From Parvularcula dongshanensis (GTDB lineage Bacteria > Pseudomonadota > Alphaproteobacteria > Caulobacterales > Parvularculaceae), in the NCBI RefSeq assembly GCF_014199615.1, contig NZ_JACHOB010000001.1, positions 992,001 through 1,056,000 of the forward strand: a stretch of 64,000 nucleotides of DNA. The letters are read 5' to 3'. Made by a program: the position numbers and the translations under genes. The notes below the pieces were generated by a model. The model searched no databases. It worked only from the letters and a program-made list of their open reading frames with translations, and was not told the origin of the DNA. Below are positions 39,458 to 48,820 of this stretch, in pieces. Each line of letters begins with the position of its first letter. Within the stretch, counting starts at the first letter, position 1.

Positions 39458-40228
39458 TCAGCCCTGTCCGGCGGTGAGCGCGTAGAGCGCCACCGCCGCC
39501 GCCGTGGAGACGTTGAGGCTCTCGACCCCCGCGGCCATCGGAATGGCGACCAGCTCGTCGCAGGTCTCCCGCACGAGCTGGCGCAGCCCCGGTCCCTCCG
39601 CGCCGACCACGAGCGCGACCGGGCGTGTCGGCGCGTAGGCGGGCAGGGCGGCCGCGCCTTCGCCGGCGAGGCCTGTCGCCACGAAGCCCGCTTCCTTGAG
39701 CGCTTCGAGCGAACGGGCGATGTTGACCACCCGCACCAATGGAACGGTCTCCGCGAGGCCGGCCGCCGCCTTCGCGAGCGCACCGGAGACGGGCGGGGTG
39801 CGCCGGTCCTGAACCACCACGGCCTGCGCCCCGAAGGCGGCTGCGACGCGGATCAGCGCGCCGACGTTCTGAGGATCGGTGACCTGATCGAGGACCAGGA
39901 CGGGGCGGCCCGCGGCGGCGTCGCAGGCGTCTTTCAGTCGGGCGCGAGGCAGGTCGGTGAACTCGCCGGCAAGGCCCTGGTGGACCGCACCCTGCGGCAG
40001 GAGCGCGTCGATCGCGCCGGGCTTGAGGTCGTCGGCGGCCTTCTCGGTCCAGCCCTGCTCGGTAAGCCAGTCGGCCGCGTTCTTGGTCGCGACGAGGCGG
40101 CGGCAGCGGCGCGCCGGGTTGCGAAGCGCGGCGAGCACGGGGTGGCGCCCGTAGATCCAGACGCGCTCGGGCGCGGTCTTCCGGCCGTAGCCTCTCGGCG
40201 TGTCGGGCTTTGCGGGGGGCGGTGTCAT
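39458..40228 (-). CDS. rlmB: 23S rRNA (guanosine-2'-O-)-methyltransferase RlmB (SpoU family)
   Basis: 256 residues. N-terminal L30e-like substrate domain (VWIYGRHPVLAALRNPARRC) and C-terminal knotted SPOUT domain with LDQVTDPQNVGALIRVAAAF, LVVGAEGPGLRQLVRE and IPMAAGVESLNVSTAAAVAL. Ends one base from the ndk stop on the other strand. Confidence 0.95.
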   Translation of the reverse strand: MTPPPAKPDTPRGYGRKTAPERVWIYGRHPVLAALRNPARRCRRLVATKNAADWLTEQGWTEKAADDLKPGAIDALLPQGAVHQGLAGEFTDLPRARLKDACDAAAGRPVLVLDQVTDPQNVGALIRVAAAFGAQAVVVQDRRTPPVSGALAKAAAGLAETVPLVRVVNIARSLEALKEAGFVATGLAGEGAAALPAYAPTRPVALVVGAEGPGLRQLVRETCDELVAIPMAAGVESLNVSTAAAVALYALTAGQG

Positions 40229-40334
40229 CGCTCGCGCCTAGCGGGCCTCCCTCGGCAAGGAAACGGGGTTGCGAGGCTAGAAACGCTCCCTTATACGCGC
40301 CGCTCCGAAGCCAGGCTTCGGGACGAGGCGCTCC

Positions 40335-40420
40335 GGAGGGGTGGCCGAGTGGTTAAAGGCAGCAGACTGTAAATCTGCCCGCGTATGCGTACGCTGGTTC
40401 GAATCCAGCCCCCTCCACCA
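40335..40420 (+). tRNA. tRNA-Tyr (GTA)
   Basis: 86 bases, class II with a long variable arm. Acceptor GGAGGGG/CCCCTCC, anticodon loop CTGTAAA (GTA), variable arm CCCGCGTATGCGTACG, T arm CTGG TTCGAAT CCAG, encoded CCA. Confidence 0.97.
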
Positions 40421-40519
40421 TCCTTCGATCTAACTCGCGGGAGCGGCGCTGCGGCGGCTCGTTGTGCCGCGTTCGGCACAGAGCCAGAGTGGTCTCTCTC
40501 GTCACCCGGACGCTTCTTC

Positions 40520-40819
40520 ATGCTCGCGACTCGCTTCGCCCCCTTCGTGATCCTCGCCGCTTGCGGCACCGCCGAGCCGCCGACGTCTCCGCCCGTCCAA
40601 GCCGACGGCGCGCCCGCCACCCTGTCCGCGGCGCCGGATTGCGGTGCCGACGACTATCGGAGCCTGGTCGGCAACCCGCTGGCCGCAGTGAGCCTGCCCG
40701 CCGACCTCGACACCCGGATCATCCGTCCGGGCGAGGTCGTGACTATGGAGTATGTCGGAACCCGGATGACGATCGAGGTCGACGAGGACGGCGTCGTCAC
40801 TGCGGTCCGCTGCGGCTGA
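40520..40819 (+). CDS. I78-family peptidase inhibitor, lipoprotein
   Basis: 99 residues: lipobox ILAAC (Cys15), then the I78 fold with CGADDYRSLVGNPLAAV, RIIRPGEVVTMEYVGTRM and EVDEDGVVTAVRCG. Likely inhibits serine peptidases in the periplasm. ATG at 40520 gives the lipoprotein signal; longer frames would run into the tRNA. Confidence 0.9.
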   Translation: MLATRFAPFVILAACGTAEPPTSPPVQADGAPATLSAAPDCGADDYRSLVGNPLAAVSLPADLDTRIIRPGEVVTMEYVGTRMTIEVDEDGVVTAVRCG

Positions 40820-40822
40820 ACC

Positions 40823-42007
40823 TCAAGGGCGGACGCTCGTCGCCTCGAACGCTTCCGCTATCGCCTCTGCCATGAGGGTCGGTTCGTAATCGTCGTCGAA
40901 GGGCGTGCCGCGCTTCTGGAGGCCGTCGGCGCGCGCCTGGAAGTACTGAAGCCAGGAGTAGCGGTGCACGAGGCCCCAAACGACGACGTCGCGCAGGCCT
41001 TCATAGCTCATCGTCAGGTCGAGATAGCGTCGCGTGACCTCGGCGATGCGGGCGTCGCGGACGGCGAGGTCCGCCGGAAGGTCGCGGTCGTTGACGTCGA
41101 GCTCCGTGACGACGAGGCCGAGACCCATGCCCGTCACCTCGTCGAGGAAAGTGCGCCACCCCGCCTCGTCCGCGAAGTCGCCCGCTTCGTTCCCGCCCCA
41201 AAGATGGCTTTGCAGGCCCAGCGCGTCGATCGGCGTGCCGCGGTTCAGCAGGCCTTCGAGGAGGCGAAGCACCCCGTCGCGGTGCGTGCCGTCCGAGCCC
41301 CAGCTCATGAAGTCGTTGTAGACGAGCGGCGCGTCCGGAAGCGCCTCCCTCGCGGCGCGGAACGCCGTGTCGAGAACGGCCTCCATGCCGCCGAAGGCTT
41401 GCGAGAAGGGCGAGGTGCGGTAGCCGCCCGTCGCAGGATCGACCGCCTCGTTGACGACGTCCCAGCCCGTCATGTTGTCCCGATAGGTGCTCGCGACGCG
41501 GGCGATGTGCCCGGTCAGAAGCCGTTCGGCCTCGGCGGCCGGAGCGGCGCCGAAGTCGTAGGTCCGCAGCCAGGCGGGGTAGCGTTCCTCGACCTCCCAA
41601 AGAAGGGTGTGGAAGCGGAAGTCGATCTCCTCGTTCCGGGCGAAGTTCACGAGCGCGTCCGCATCGGTGAAGTCGAACCGGTCCTCGGAGGGACGCAAGG
41701 CCTGCCACTTCATCTCGTTCTCGGCGACGAGGACGTTGCAGTGGGGCCTGACGAGGTCACGATAGCCTGCGTCGTCGAGCGTACCGCCCGTGCTGATCGC
41801 GGTTCCGAAGCGCATGTTCCTCGCCGACGCCGCCTCCTTCAAAGGCGTAAGCCCTGCGGGCGGTGCAGGCGGGGGAGGGGGCGGTGCCGGCGGCGGGGGC
41901 GTTGGAGCCGGGGTCGAGGGCGAGGCGTCGTTCGAGCCGCCACTGCAACCCGCACCGAGCATGGCGGCGCTGAGCGCCATCATCCGGCGCCGCGAAAGAT
42001 ACGTCAT
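40823..42007 (-). CDS. Endo-1,4-beta-xylanase, GH10, lipoprotein
   Basis: 394 residues. RRRMM then a hydrophobic stretch and lipobox Cys21 suggest Tat-type export and lipid anchoring; a Pro-rich linker (about 30-52) leads to the GH10 barrel. Acid/base Glu in WDVVNEAV, nucleophile Glu in VVTELDVN, and VLVAENEMKW. The HTLVWHSQ segment of the family reads HTLLWEVE here, so the usual subsite His is replaced. Converges on the I78 gene with a 3-base gap. Confidence 0.93.
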   Translation of the reverse strand: MTYLSRRRMMALSAAMLGAGCSGGSNDASPSTPAPTPPPPAPPPPPPAPPAGLTPLKEAASARNMRFGTAISTGGTLDDAGYRDLVRPHCNVLVAENEMKWQALRPSEDRFDFTDADALVNFARNEEIDFRFHTLLWEVEERYPAWLRTYDFGAAPAAEAERLLTGHIARVASTYRDNMTGWDVVNEAVDPATGGYRTSPFSQAFGGMEAVLDTAFRAAREALPDAPLVYNDFMSWGSDGTHRDGVLRLLEGLLNRGTPIDALGLQSHLWGGNEAGDFADEAGWRTFLDEVTGMGLGLVVTELDVNDRDLPADLAVRDARIAEVTRRYLDLTMSYEGLRDVVVWGLVHRYSWLQYFQARADGLQKRGTPFDDDYEPTLMAEAIAEAFEATSVRP

Positions 42008-42140
42008 GGTTTCCCACCCTTTAGGGGCGGTCGATGCGTCGCCGACCGCCCGTCCGATGGAGTGTCGCGGCGGGCCTTTCAGCGGTCAACCGTCGCAGCC
42101 GGCATGGGGAACGCAGGAATTCGGCTTGTGTTCTTGAGCA

Positions 42141-43487
42141 GTGCCTGACTTTCTCTCCGTCGACGCGCGCGACGTCTTCTACGTGGTCGGGGGAGCAGCC
42201 TTCTTCGGGCTGACCTTCCTACCGATCCTTCAGCAATCGAAGTTCGTGAGCGTTCCCGCGCTCTACGTGCTCGTCGGCGCGCTCATCGCGCTCAGCCCCT
42301 TCGCGCTGCCCTTCCTCGATCCCCGCGACGGAGGGTTGGAGCTGACGGTGATCGAGCACGCCTCGGAGCTGATCGTCATCGTCAGCCTGGCGGGCGCGGG
42401 CCTGGCCGTCGATCGGCCGATGGGGCTTCACGCGTGGGGCGCGACCTGGCGTCTCCTCTCGATCGCCATGCCGCTGACGATCCTCGCGCTGATCTTTTTG
42501 GGCCTCGGGCTGATCGGCCTGCCGATCGCCACCGCGATCCTGCTCGCCGCCTGCCTCGCGCCGACCGACCCTGTGCTCGCGCGTTCGGTCCAGGTCGGCA
42601 GTCCCGGCTCGGGCGAGGAGCACGAGGTCGAGGTCGCTCTGACGGCGGAAGCCGGCCTCAACGACGGTCTGGCCTTTCCGTTCGTCTACCTTGCGATCGG
42701 GTTCGCCGCGCTCGGGGCGGAGGCGACGATCGGCCGGTATGCCGAGACCGAGCTTCTGCACTGGATCGGATTCGACCTCGTCTACCGCGTGCTGGCCGGA
42801 ATCCTCGTCGGGATCGCGGTGGGCTGGTCGCTCTCGCGCATCGTCTACTCGCCGGTGGGCGACGCGGAGCAGGAAGAGAACAATTCGGGCCTGACCGTGA
42901 TGGGCGCGACGTTCCTCGCCTACGGCCTGACGGAGCTCCTGTCGGGATACGGGTTCCTGGCCGTCTTCGTGTCCGCCCGCGCCGCCCGGCACTACGCCCG
43001 GGTCCATCACAAGGACGGCTACGAAGAGCAGCCGCATCACTACGCGGACCAGACCGAGGGGCTGTTGATGGCGCTCCTTCTGTTGTGGTTCGGCGCGTTG
43101 CTCGCGACCGATACGCTGAGCGCCGCGCGGTGGCAGGAATGGGTGTTCGCTGGCCTCCTCGTCTTCGCGATCCGTCCCGCCGCGGGGATGATCGCCCTGA
43201 TCGGCCACCGTACGCGGCCGATCGAGCGGGGGGTGACGGCCTTCTTCGGAATCAGGGGAATGGGTTCGATCTTCTACCTCGCCTACGCGCAGAACCACGA
43301 GGCGTTCCCGGGCATCGACGTTGCCTGGCGCGTCGCCGCGCTCGCGATCCTGATCTCGGTCGTCGTCCACGGCGCGACCGCCGCGCTCGTCATGCAGGAG
43401 ACGAAGGAACGCACGATGAAGCCTGCGGACCGGAAGCGGGGAGAACCCCTGGAAGCCCAATCGGCGCGCGCTAGCTCCTCCGCATGA
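42141..43487 (+). CDS. Cation/proton antiporter, CPA1 (NhaP-like)
   Basis: 448 residues, 12 or more TM segments. Ion-site motifs in ACLAPTDPVLARSVQ and VEVALTAEAGLNDGLAFPFV; FFGIRGMGSIFYLAYAQNH near the C-terminus is typical. GTG start at 42141; no strong ribosome site is seen. Overlaps the next start by ATGA. Confidence 0.92.
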   Translation: MPDFLSVDARDVFYVVGGAAFFGLTFLPILQQSKFVSVPALYVLVGALIALSPFALPFLDPRDGGLELTVIEHASELIVIVSLAGAGLAVDRPMGLHAWGATWRLLSIAMPLTILALIFLGLGLIGLPIATAILLAACLAPTDPVLARSVQVGSPGSGEEHEVEVALTAEAGLNDGLAFPFVYLAIGFAALGAEATIGRYAETELLHWIGFDLVYRVLAGILVGIAVGWSLSRIVYSPVGDAEQEENNSGLTVMGATFLAYGLTELLSGYGFLAVFVSARAARHYARVHHKDGYEEQPHHYADQTEGLLMALLLLWFGALLATDTLSAARWQEWVFAGLLVFAIRPAAGMIALIGHRTRPIERGVTAFFGIRGMGSIFYLAYAQNHEAFPGIDVAWRVAALAILISVVVHGATAALVMQETKERTMKPADRKRGEPLEAQSARASSSA

Positions 43488-44473
43488 CGCTCGACACGCA
43501 TCAGCTCGCCAAGGACCGGGGGCGGCATGCGATCACGCCGCGGCAATTGCCGCCGCGCGCCTGGTTCGACGTGCTGCGCCGCTTCGGCGGGGGGTTCCTG
43601 GACGACCACCTCATGCTGGTGGCGGCCGGGGTCGCGTACTACTCGCTGCTGGCTCTGTTCCCCGCCATCGCCCTCTTCGTCTCGATCTACGGCCTCATCT
43701 CGGACCCTTCCAAAGCCGCCGATCAGGCGCTGGCGCTGTCGGCGGTCGTTCCGGACGACGCGGCGAAGTTCCTCTACGACGAGATGACGCGGGTGGCCTC
43801 GACCTCCGCACCGAAGCTCGGCATCGCCTCGATCATCGCGTTCCTCGTCGCGCTTTGGGGGTCGAACCGCTCGATGAAGGCGATGTTCGAGGCGCTCAAC
43901 GTCGCCTATCGCGAGAAGGAGCGGCGGAACATCCTCGTCATCAACCTCCTGTCGCTCGGCTTCACCTTCGGGTTCATCTTCTTCGCCGCGATGACGCTGA
44001 TCCTCGTCGTCGCGGTGCCGCCGCTCCTGGAGGCGTTGCGCCTGCCGCTCGTGGCGGAACTCGGCCTCTCGCTGTTGCGGTGGCCGGTCCTCTTCGGCGG
44101 CATGGTCGCGGGCACCATGCTCCTCTACCGCTACGGACCGAGCCGGCGGCCGGCGCGTTTGTCCTGGGTCACCTGGGGCAGCGTGCTCGCCGGTGTCCTC
44201 TGGCTCTTAGCGTCGGGCCTCATCTCTTGGTACGCGGCGTCCGTCGCGGACTTCGGCAAGACCTACGGTTCGCTCGGGGCGGTGATCCTGCTGCAGACCT
44301 GGATCTGGGTGACCTCGCTCGTCGTCATCACGGGGGCCAAGATCAACGCCGAGGCCGAGCATCAGACGGCCGTCGACACGACGAGCGGCCGGCCCCGTCC
44401 GCTCGGCGAGCGCGGCGCCGTGGTCGCGGACTCACTCGGCCGGGTCAGGCCGCCCAAGCCCAAGGAAGAGTAG
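43484..44473 (+). CDS. YihY/BrkB-family inner membrane protein
   Basis: 329 residues with six TM segments: AAGVAYYSLLALFPAIALFV at the first, then IASIIAFLVALWGSNRSMKA, ALNVAYREKERRN, and GAVILLQTWIWVTSLVVITGA near the end. A polar C-tail follows. Formerly called RNase BN; role unresolved. Coupled to the antiporter. Confidence 0.93.
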   Translation: MTLDTHQLAKDRGRHAITPRQLPPRAWFDVLRRFGGGFLDDHLMLVAAGVAYYSLLALFPAIALFVSIYGLISDPSKAADQALALSAVVPDDAAKFLYDEMTRVASTSAPKLGIASIIAFLVALWGSNRSMKAMFEALNVAYREKERRNILVINLLSLGFTFGFIFFAAMTLILVVAVPPLLEALRLPLVAELGLSLLRWPVLFGGMVAGTMLLYRYGPSRRPARLSWVTWGSVLAGVLWLLASGLISWYAASVADFGKTYGSLGAVILLQTWIWVTSLVVITGAKINAEAEHQTAVDTTSGRPRPLGERGAVVADSLGRVRPPKPKEE

Positions 44474-44538
44474 CCGGGCCGGTTCCGCTGCGCCCGCCGA
44501 TGGGCTAACCGCTTCGGCGCGAACAGGGCCTTCTTCTC

Positions 44539-45933
44539 ATGCGATACCGCTCTACCCGCGCCGATCCCGGCGGACGGACGTTCAGCTTCACCGAGGTGAT
44601 GCTCGGCGGCCTGGCACCTGATGGTGGGTTGTTCCTGCCGGAGAGTTGGCCGCAGCTCGACGACGTCGAAGCCTTGGCGGGCAAGCCCTTCGCCGAGGTC
44701 TCGGCGCGCGTGCTGCAGGCCTTCGCGCCCGACCTGCCGGGCGGCGAGGCGGAAGCCGTCGCTCAGGCCGCCTACGCCCGGTTCGGTCACCCGGCGGTCG
44801 CGCCGCTGGTCCAGCACGGGGCGGACGACTTCCTGCTCGAGCTGTTCCACGGACCGACGCTCGCCTTCAAGGACGTGGCGATGCAGCTCCTCGGACGCTT
44901 GTTCGAACGAGCGCTCGAGCGGGCGGGGCGGCGGATGACGATCGTGGCCGCGACCTCGGGCGACACGGGCGGGGCGGCGATCGAGGCGCTCGCCGGGCTC
45001 TCCGCGGTGCGCGTCTGCGTCCTGCATCCGAAGGGGCGCATCTCCGAAGTGCAGCGGCGGTTCATGACGACCGTGACCGCCCCCAACGTCCTCAACGTCG
45101 CGGTCGAGGGGACGTTCGACGACTGCCAGGCGCTCGTCAAAGCGATGTTCGCGGACGATGCGTTCCGGGACGAGGTGTCCCTCGGCGCAGTCAACTCGAT
45201 CAACTGGGCCCGCATCGTGGCGCAGGCGGCCTACTACGTGACGTCGTCGCTTCACTTGGCGCGGGGCGGGGCGCCCGTCTCCTACTGCGTGCCGACGGGG
45301 AACTTCGGCGACGTCTTCGCGGGCCTCGTCGCCAAGCGGATGGGCGCGCCGGTCGGCCGCCTGATCGTGGCGACGAACGAGAACGACATCCTCGACCGCG
45401 CTCTGCGGACCGGACTGCACGAGCCGAAGGGGGTCGCCGCAACGACGTCGCCCAGCATGGACATTCAAGTCTCCTCGAACTTCGAGCGGCTCCTCTTCGA
45501 GGCTTCGGACGGAGACGCCGCGACCGTCCGGGCGCTGATGGCGCATCAGGCGGGGGGGCGCGGCTTCGACCTCAGCGCGGCCATGCGCAGCAGGATCGGC
45601 GAGGAGTTCTCCTCCTACGCCGCGTCCGGGGAGGCGGTCGACGCCGCCATGCGCGACGTACGAGAAGCGACGGGCATGACCATCGATCCGCACACCGCCG
45701 TGGGACTTCACGCGGCGGCGCAGGCCCGCGAGGACGGCCTCGAAGGACCGCTCGTCACCCTCGCCACGGCGCATCCGGCCAAGTTTCCGGACGCGGTCGA
45801 GGCCGCGACGGGGTACAGGCCCGGCCTGCCGCCGCGCCTCGATGGCCTGATGGGCGCGAAGGAGCGCTACGATGCGCTGCCCGCCGACCTCGGCGTGGTC
45901 CAGAACGCCGTGCGGGAGCTCGCAGGCCGGTGA
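44539..45933 (+). CDS. thrC: Threonine synthase
   Basis: Converts O-phosphohomoserine to threonine with PLP. 464 residues: MRYRSTRADPGGRTFSFTEV, PLP Lys in GPTLAFKDVAMQLLGRL, phosphate cup ATSGDTGGAAIEA, and SINWARIVAQAAYY. Ends by overlapping the GNAT start (GTGA). Confidence 0.97.
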   Translation: MRYRSTRADPGGRTFSFTEVMLGGLAPDGGLFLPESWPQLDDVEALAGKPFAEVSARVLQAFAPDLPGGEAEAVAQAAYARFGHPAVAPLVQHGADDFLLELFHGPTLAFKDVAMQLLGRLFERALERAGRRMTIVAATSGDTGGAAIEALAGLSAVRVCVLHPKGRISEVQRRFMTTVTAPNVLNVAVEGTFDDCQALVKAMFADDAFRDEVSLGAVNSINWARIVAQAAYYVTSSLHLARGGAPVSYCVPTGNFGDVFAGLVAKRMGAPVGRLIVATNENDILDRALRTGLHEPKGVAATTSPSMDIQVSSNFERLLFEASDGDAATVRALMAHQAGGRGFDLSAAMRSRIGEEFSSYAASGEAVDAAMRDVREATGMTIDPHTAVGLHAAAQAREDGLEGPLVTLATAHPAKFPDAVEAATGYRPGLPPRLDGLMGAKERYDALPADLGVVQNAVRELAGR

Positions 45934-46535
45934 GGGAGACGACATCGGGAACGGACGAGCTGATCCACGGCCCCGTCAGTCTTCGCGCGCCGTCGAAGCG
46001 GGACTATCGGCAGTGGGCCGAAGTCGCGCTGCGCAACGTCGAAGGGCTGCGCGCGTGGCAGCCTCGCTGGCCACGCGACTACCTGACCGAGCGGGCCTAC
46101 CGGCGCCGGCTTCGTCTTTATGCGACGGAACGGAGCCTCGGAACCGGCTTCGCCTTTCATGCCTTCGTCGAGGATCGTCTCGTCGGCGTGTGCCGGCTCG
46201 CCTCCGTGCGCCAAGGGGCGGCGCGCAGCGGGAGCCTCGGCTATTGGACGGACGCGCCGGAGCGGGGAAAGGGCTACGCGACGGCCATGGTCGGCGCGTT
46301 GACGGCCTTTGCCTTCGAGAGCCTGGCGCTCGAGCGGGTCGAGGCGGCCTACCTGCCGGACAACCTGGCCTCGGGACGGGTTCTCGAGAAGGCCGGGTTC
46401 CGCAAGGAAGGCGTCGTGCGCGGCTTCCTCGAGGTGAACGGGGCGCGGCGGGACCACCAGCTCGTCTCGCTCCTGCGCAGCGATCTGAGCGCCGCCGCGC
46501 CGCAGCGGTCCCGCGCCGAGGCGGAGACGGTTTGA
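45930..46535 (+). CDS. GNAT acetyltransferase (RimJ/RimL-like)
   Basis: 201 residues: GPVSLRAPSKRDYRQWAEVA, acetyl-CoA loop in GSLGYWTDAPERGKGYATAM, and NLASGRVLEKAGFRKEGVVR. Probably acetylates a ribosomal protein N-terminus or a small molecule. GTG start at 45930 is fixed by the thrC overlap. The stop overlaps the EAL start. Confidence 0.92.
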   Translation: MRETTSGTDELIHGPVSLRAPSKRDYRQWAEVALRNVEGLRAWQPRWPRDYLTERAYRRRLRLYATERSLGTGFAFHAFVEDRLVGVCRLASVRQGAARSGSLGYWTDAPERGKGYATAMVGALTAFAFESLALERVEAAYLPDNLASGRVLEKAGFRKEGVVRGFLEVNGARRDHQLVSLLRSDLSAAAPQRSRAEAETV

Positions 46536-47224
46536 GCGGCGTCGGGCTCGACGACCTAACGGCCCGCTTCCAGCCCATCGTCCAGCTCGGAAGCGGCCGG
46601 ATCGTCGGGTACGAGGCCTTGGCGAGGCTCCGCGGCGAGACCGGCACGCTCCTGGAGGCCGACGCCTTCGTTCCGAGGCTCGTCGGGGGGCATCAGGGGC
46701 TGGCGCTGACGGAGCGCATGATCGACTTCGCCGCACGGCGGATCGCCGATCGGTCGCGGAGCCTTCACTTCGTCTCGGTGAACGTGCCCGCGCGGGTTCT
46801 CGATGAGCTGCCCCTCGTCGGGATGGTCGAGGCCATCCTCGGGCGCCACCGGACCCCCGCCGGCGCCTTGGTGATCGAGGTGACCGAGGACCGGATCATG
46901 GCGCCGGGACGGGCGGCGGCGGTGATGGCGGGCCTGCGAAGGGCGGGCGCGCGGATCGCGATGGACGACTTCGGCGCTGGGCACGCGACCTTGGCGCGAC
47001 TGACCCAGTTCCAGTTCGACTTCGCGAAGACCGACAAGGCCTTCGCGCAGGCGCCTTCTAGCCGCGCCGTCAGAGCGAGCCTGATGCGAATGACGACGAT
47101 CGCGCGCCGCCTAGGCGTACCCGTCATCGCCGAGGGGGTGGAGGACGAACGCACCGCCCGGGCGATGCGAGCGCTCGGCTGCCAGTACGGACAGGGCTAC
47201 CTCTTCGGGCGACCTGCCCCCTGA
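46532..47224 (+). CDS. EAL-domain cyclic-di-GMP phosphodiesterase
   Basis: 230 residues, one EAL domain with no sensor or membrane part. Catalytic positions look intact: EALARLR, the Asn in SVNVPA, EVTED, DDFGAG, Lys in FAKTDK, IAEGVE and GQGYLFGRP. It should linearise c-di-GMP. TTG start at 46532 overlaps the GNAT stop (TTGA), giving a coupled thrC-GNAT-EAL run. Confidence 0.93.
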   Translation: MSGVGLDDLTARFQPIVQLGSGRIVGYEALARLRGETGTLLEADAFVPRLVGGHQGLALTERMIDFAARRIADRSRSLHFVSVNVPARVLDELPLVGMVEAILGRHRTPAGALVIEVTEDRIMAPGRAAAVMAGLRRAGARIAMDDFGAGHATLARLTQFQFDFAKTDKAFAQAPSSRAVRASLMRMTTIARRLGVPVIAEGVEDERTARAMRALGCQYGQGYLFGRPAP

Positions 47225-47227
47225 GCA

Positions 47228-47851
47228 TCAGTTCGGCAGAGGATCACCCGGCGGCATCGCGATCGCCGAGAGCAGCGCGCCGCTGGCGCCGATCGAGTGC
47301 AGCGCCTCGTCCCACGCGCCTTCGGGATCGTCGCCGAAGATGAGGGACGGCGCCCCGTCCGCGTCGAGCCAGGCGTTCGACTTGATCTCCGCGTCGAGCT
47401 GACCGGGACCCCAGGCCGCGTGGCCCATGAAGAGGACCGCGTCGCGCGGACCCTCTTCCTCGTTGACGGCGACGAGGGCGGGCCGCGTGGCCGTCATGCC
47501 GATCCCCGGCGCGACGATCAGCGTCTCTTCCGTCCGCCAGTCGAGAGAGTGGAGGAGAGCGCCGCGCTGCATGTCGACGGGACCGCCGAAATGGACCGCG
47601 CGTGTCAGGGCGGAGGGGCTCGGCGTGATGGACATCTCGGAGACGATGTCGGCCATGTAGAGCCCGGAGATCGGCTTGTTCACGACGACGCCGAAGGCGT
47701 GCTCCTCGTCGTGGCTGCAGACGAGCACGAGCGACTGCGCGAAGGCGCCACCGTCGAGCTGCGGCATCGCGATGAGGAAGCGGCCGGCCAATCCTGAGCC
47801 GGTGCCGCCAGCGGTCTGACCTTCGGGGCCGATGTAGGATGAGATCGCCAT
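47228..47851 (-). CDS. YqgE/AlgH family protein
   Basis: 207 residues with GRFLIAMPQLDGGAFAQSLV, GVVVNKPISG, FGGPV and GHAAWGPGQLDAEIKSNAW. Conserved across proteobacteria, function unclear. Converges on the EAL gene with a 3-base gap. Confidence 0.94.
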   Translation of the reverse strand: MAISSYIGPEGQTAGGTGSGLAGRFLIAMPQLDGGAFAQSLVLVCSHDEEHAFGVVVNKPISGLYMADIVSEMSITPSPSALTRAVHFGGPVDMQRGALLHSLDWRTEETLIVAPGIGMTATRPALVAVNEEEGPRDAVLFMGHAAWGPGQLDAEIKSNAWLDADGAPSLIFGDDPEGAWDEALHSIGASGALLSAIAMPPGDPLPN

Positions 47852-47990
47852 AAGACTGAATTAGGAAGGCGAAACGGTGAAACAAGCAAGCGGCGCTCGC
47901 CCGAACGTGTCGTTTCGCAAAGCTGCGGGGCCCCCTTTACCTGCGGCGCGGCGAGGGCCAGGGGCCCTGGGTCAAACGAAGGACCGATCC

Positions 47991-48467
47991 ATGATCCAGC
48001 CCGGCGAACGCCTCCCCGACCTGCAGCTCATGCGCGCCACGCCGGACGGACCGGAGGCGGTGTCGACGAGCGAGCTCTTCGCAGGCAAGCGCTCGGTGCT
48101 CTTCGCGGTGCCCGGGGCGTTCACGCCGACCTGCTCGGCGCGTCACCTGCCGGGCTTCGTCGAGAAGAAGGACGCGTTGGCCGAGAAGGGAATCGACCAG
48201 CTCGTCTGTACCTCGGTGAACGATGCCTTCGTCATGCAGGCCTGGGCGGAAGCGTCCGGCGCAGAGGGCATCGTGATGCTCGCCGACGGCAACGCCGCGC
48301 TCGCCGAGGCGCTCGACCTGGTCCTCGACGGGACGGGCTTCGGCATGGGCAAACGGTCGCGCCGCTACGCGATGGTCGTGAACGACGGCGTCGTCGAACG
48401 GCTGGACGTCGAGGAGGGAGGCGCCTTCGAGGTCTCCTCCGCCGAGCACCTGCTCGCGCAGTTGTAA
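47991..48467 (+). CDS. Peroxiredoxin (Prx5/PMP20 type)
   Basis: Reduces peroxides. 158 residues: peroxidatic Cys48 in PGAFTPTCSARHLPGF, then VCTSVNDAFVMQAW and RSRRYAMVVNDGVVERL. No glutaredoxin domain is fused. AAGGACC precedes the ATG at 47991. Confidence 0.95.
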   Translation: MIQPGERLPDLQLMRATPDGPEAVSTSELFAGKRSVLFAVPGAFTPTCSARHLPGFVEKKDALAEKGIDQLVCTSVNDAFVMQAWAEASGAEGIVMLADGNAALAEALDLVLDGTGFGMGKRSRRYAMVVNDGVVERLDVEEGGAFEVSSAEHLLAQL

Positions 48468-48529
48468 GAAGGCCGCGCGGTCAGGAGGCGTCCGGGACCC
48501 TTCTCAAGCGTTCGGGTGTCTGCTTACCT

Positions 48530-48811
48530 ATGACCATGTCAGCGCTCGCTCTCATGCCCCGCCGCACCGTCCTCTCGTCCGAGGAGGCGCCGGCACGAGG
48601 CGCGAGCCTTCCTCACCTTGCAGGGGCCAGCCTGCCGCCCTCCGTCCGGACAGCCGGTGCGCTGGCGCTTCTGCTGCTCGCGGTCGCGGTGACGGGGCTG
48701 ATCCTCGTCGCCTTCGCGGTGGCGATGCCGGTTCTTCTGCTGCTTGCCGCCGTCTCCGGGCGTCTGCCGCGCCGAGCGGCGCGGCCAGGTTGGCGCCCGG
48801 CGCCGGCGTAA
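48530..48811 (+). CDS. Small membrane protein, hypothetical
   Basis: 93 residues; a single or double hydrophobic segment (about 41-76) between a polar N-terminus and an Arg/Pro C-tail. ATG 48530 or 48536. No family recognised. Confidence 0.5.
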   Translation: MTMSALALMPRRTVLSSEEAPARGASLPHLAGASLPPSVRTAGALALLLLAVAVTGLILVAFAVAMPVLLLLAAVSGRLPRRAARPGWRPAPA

Positions 48812-48820
48812 GCTTCTTCC

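Noticed and set aside
40335-40520. Integrated element at tRNA-Tyr
   Set aside because: No integrase or repeated tRNA end seen; the next gene is a compact I78 lipoprotein of host-like composition.
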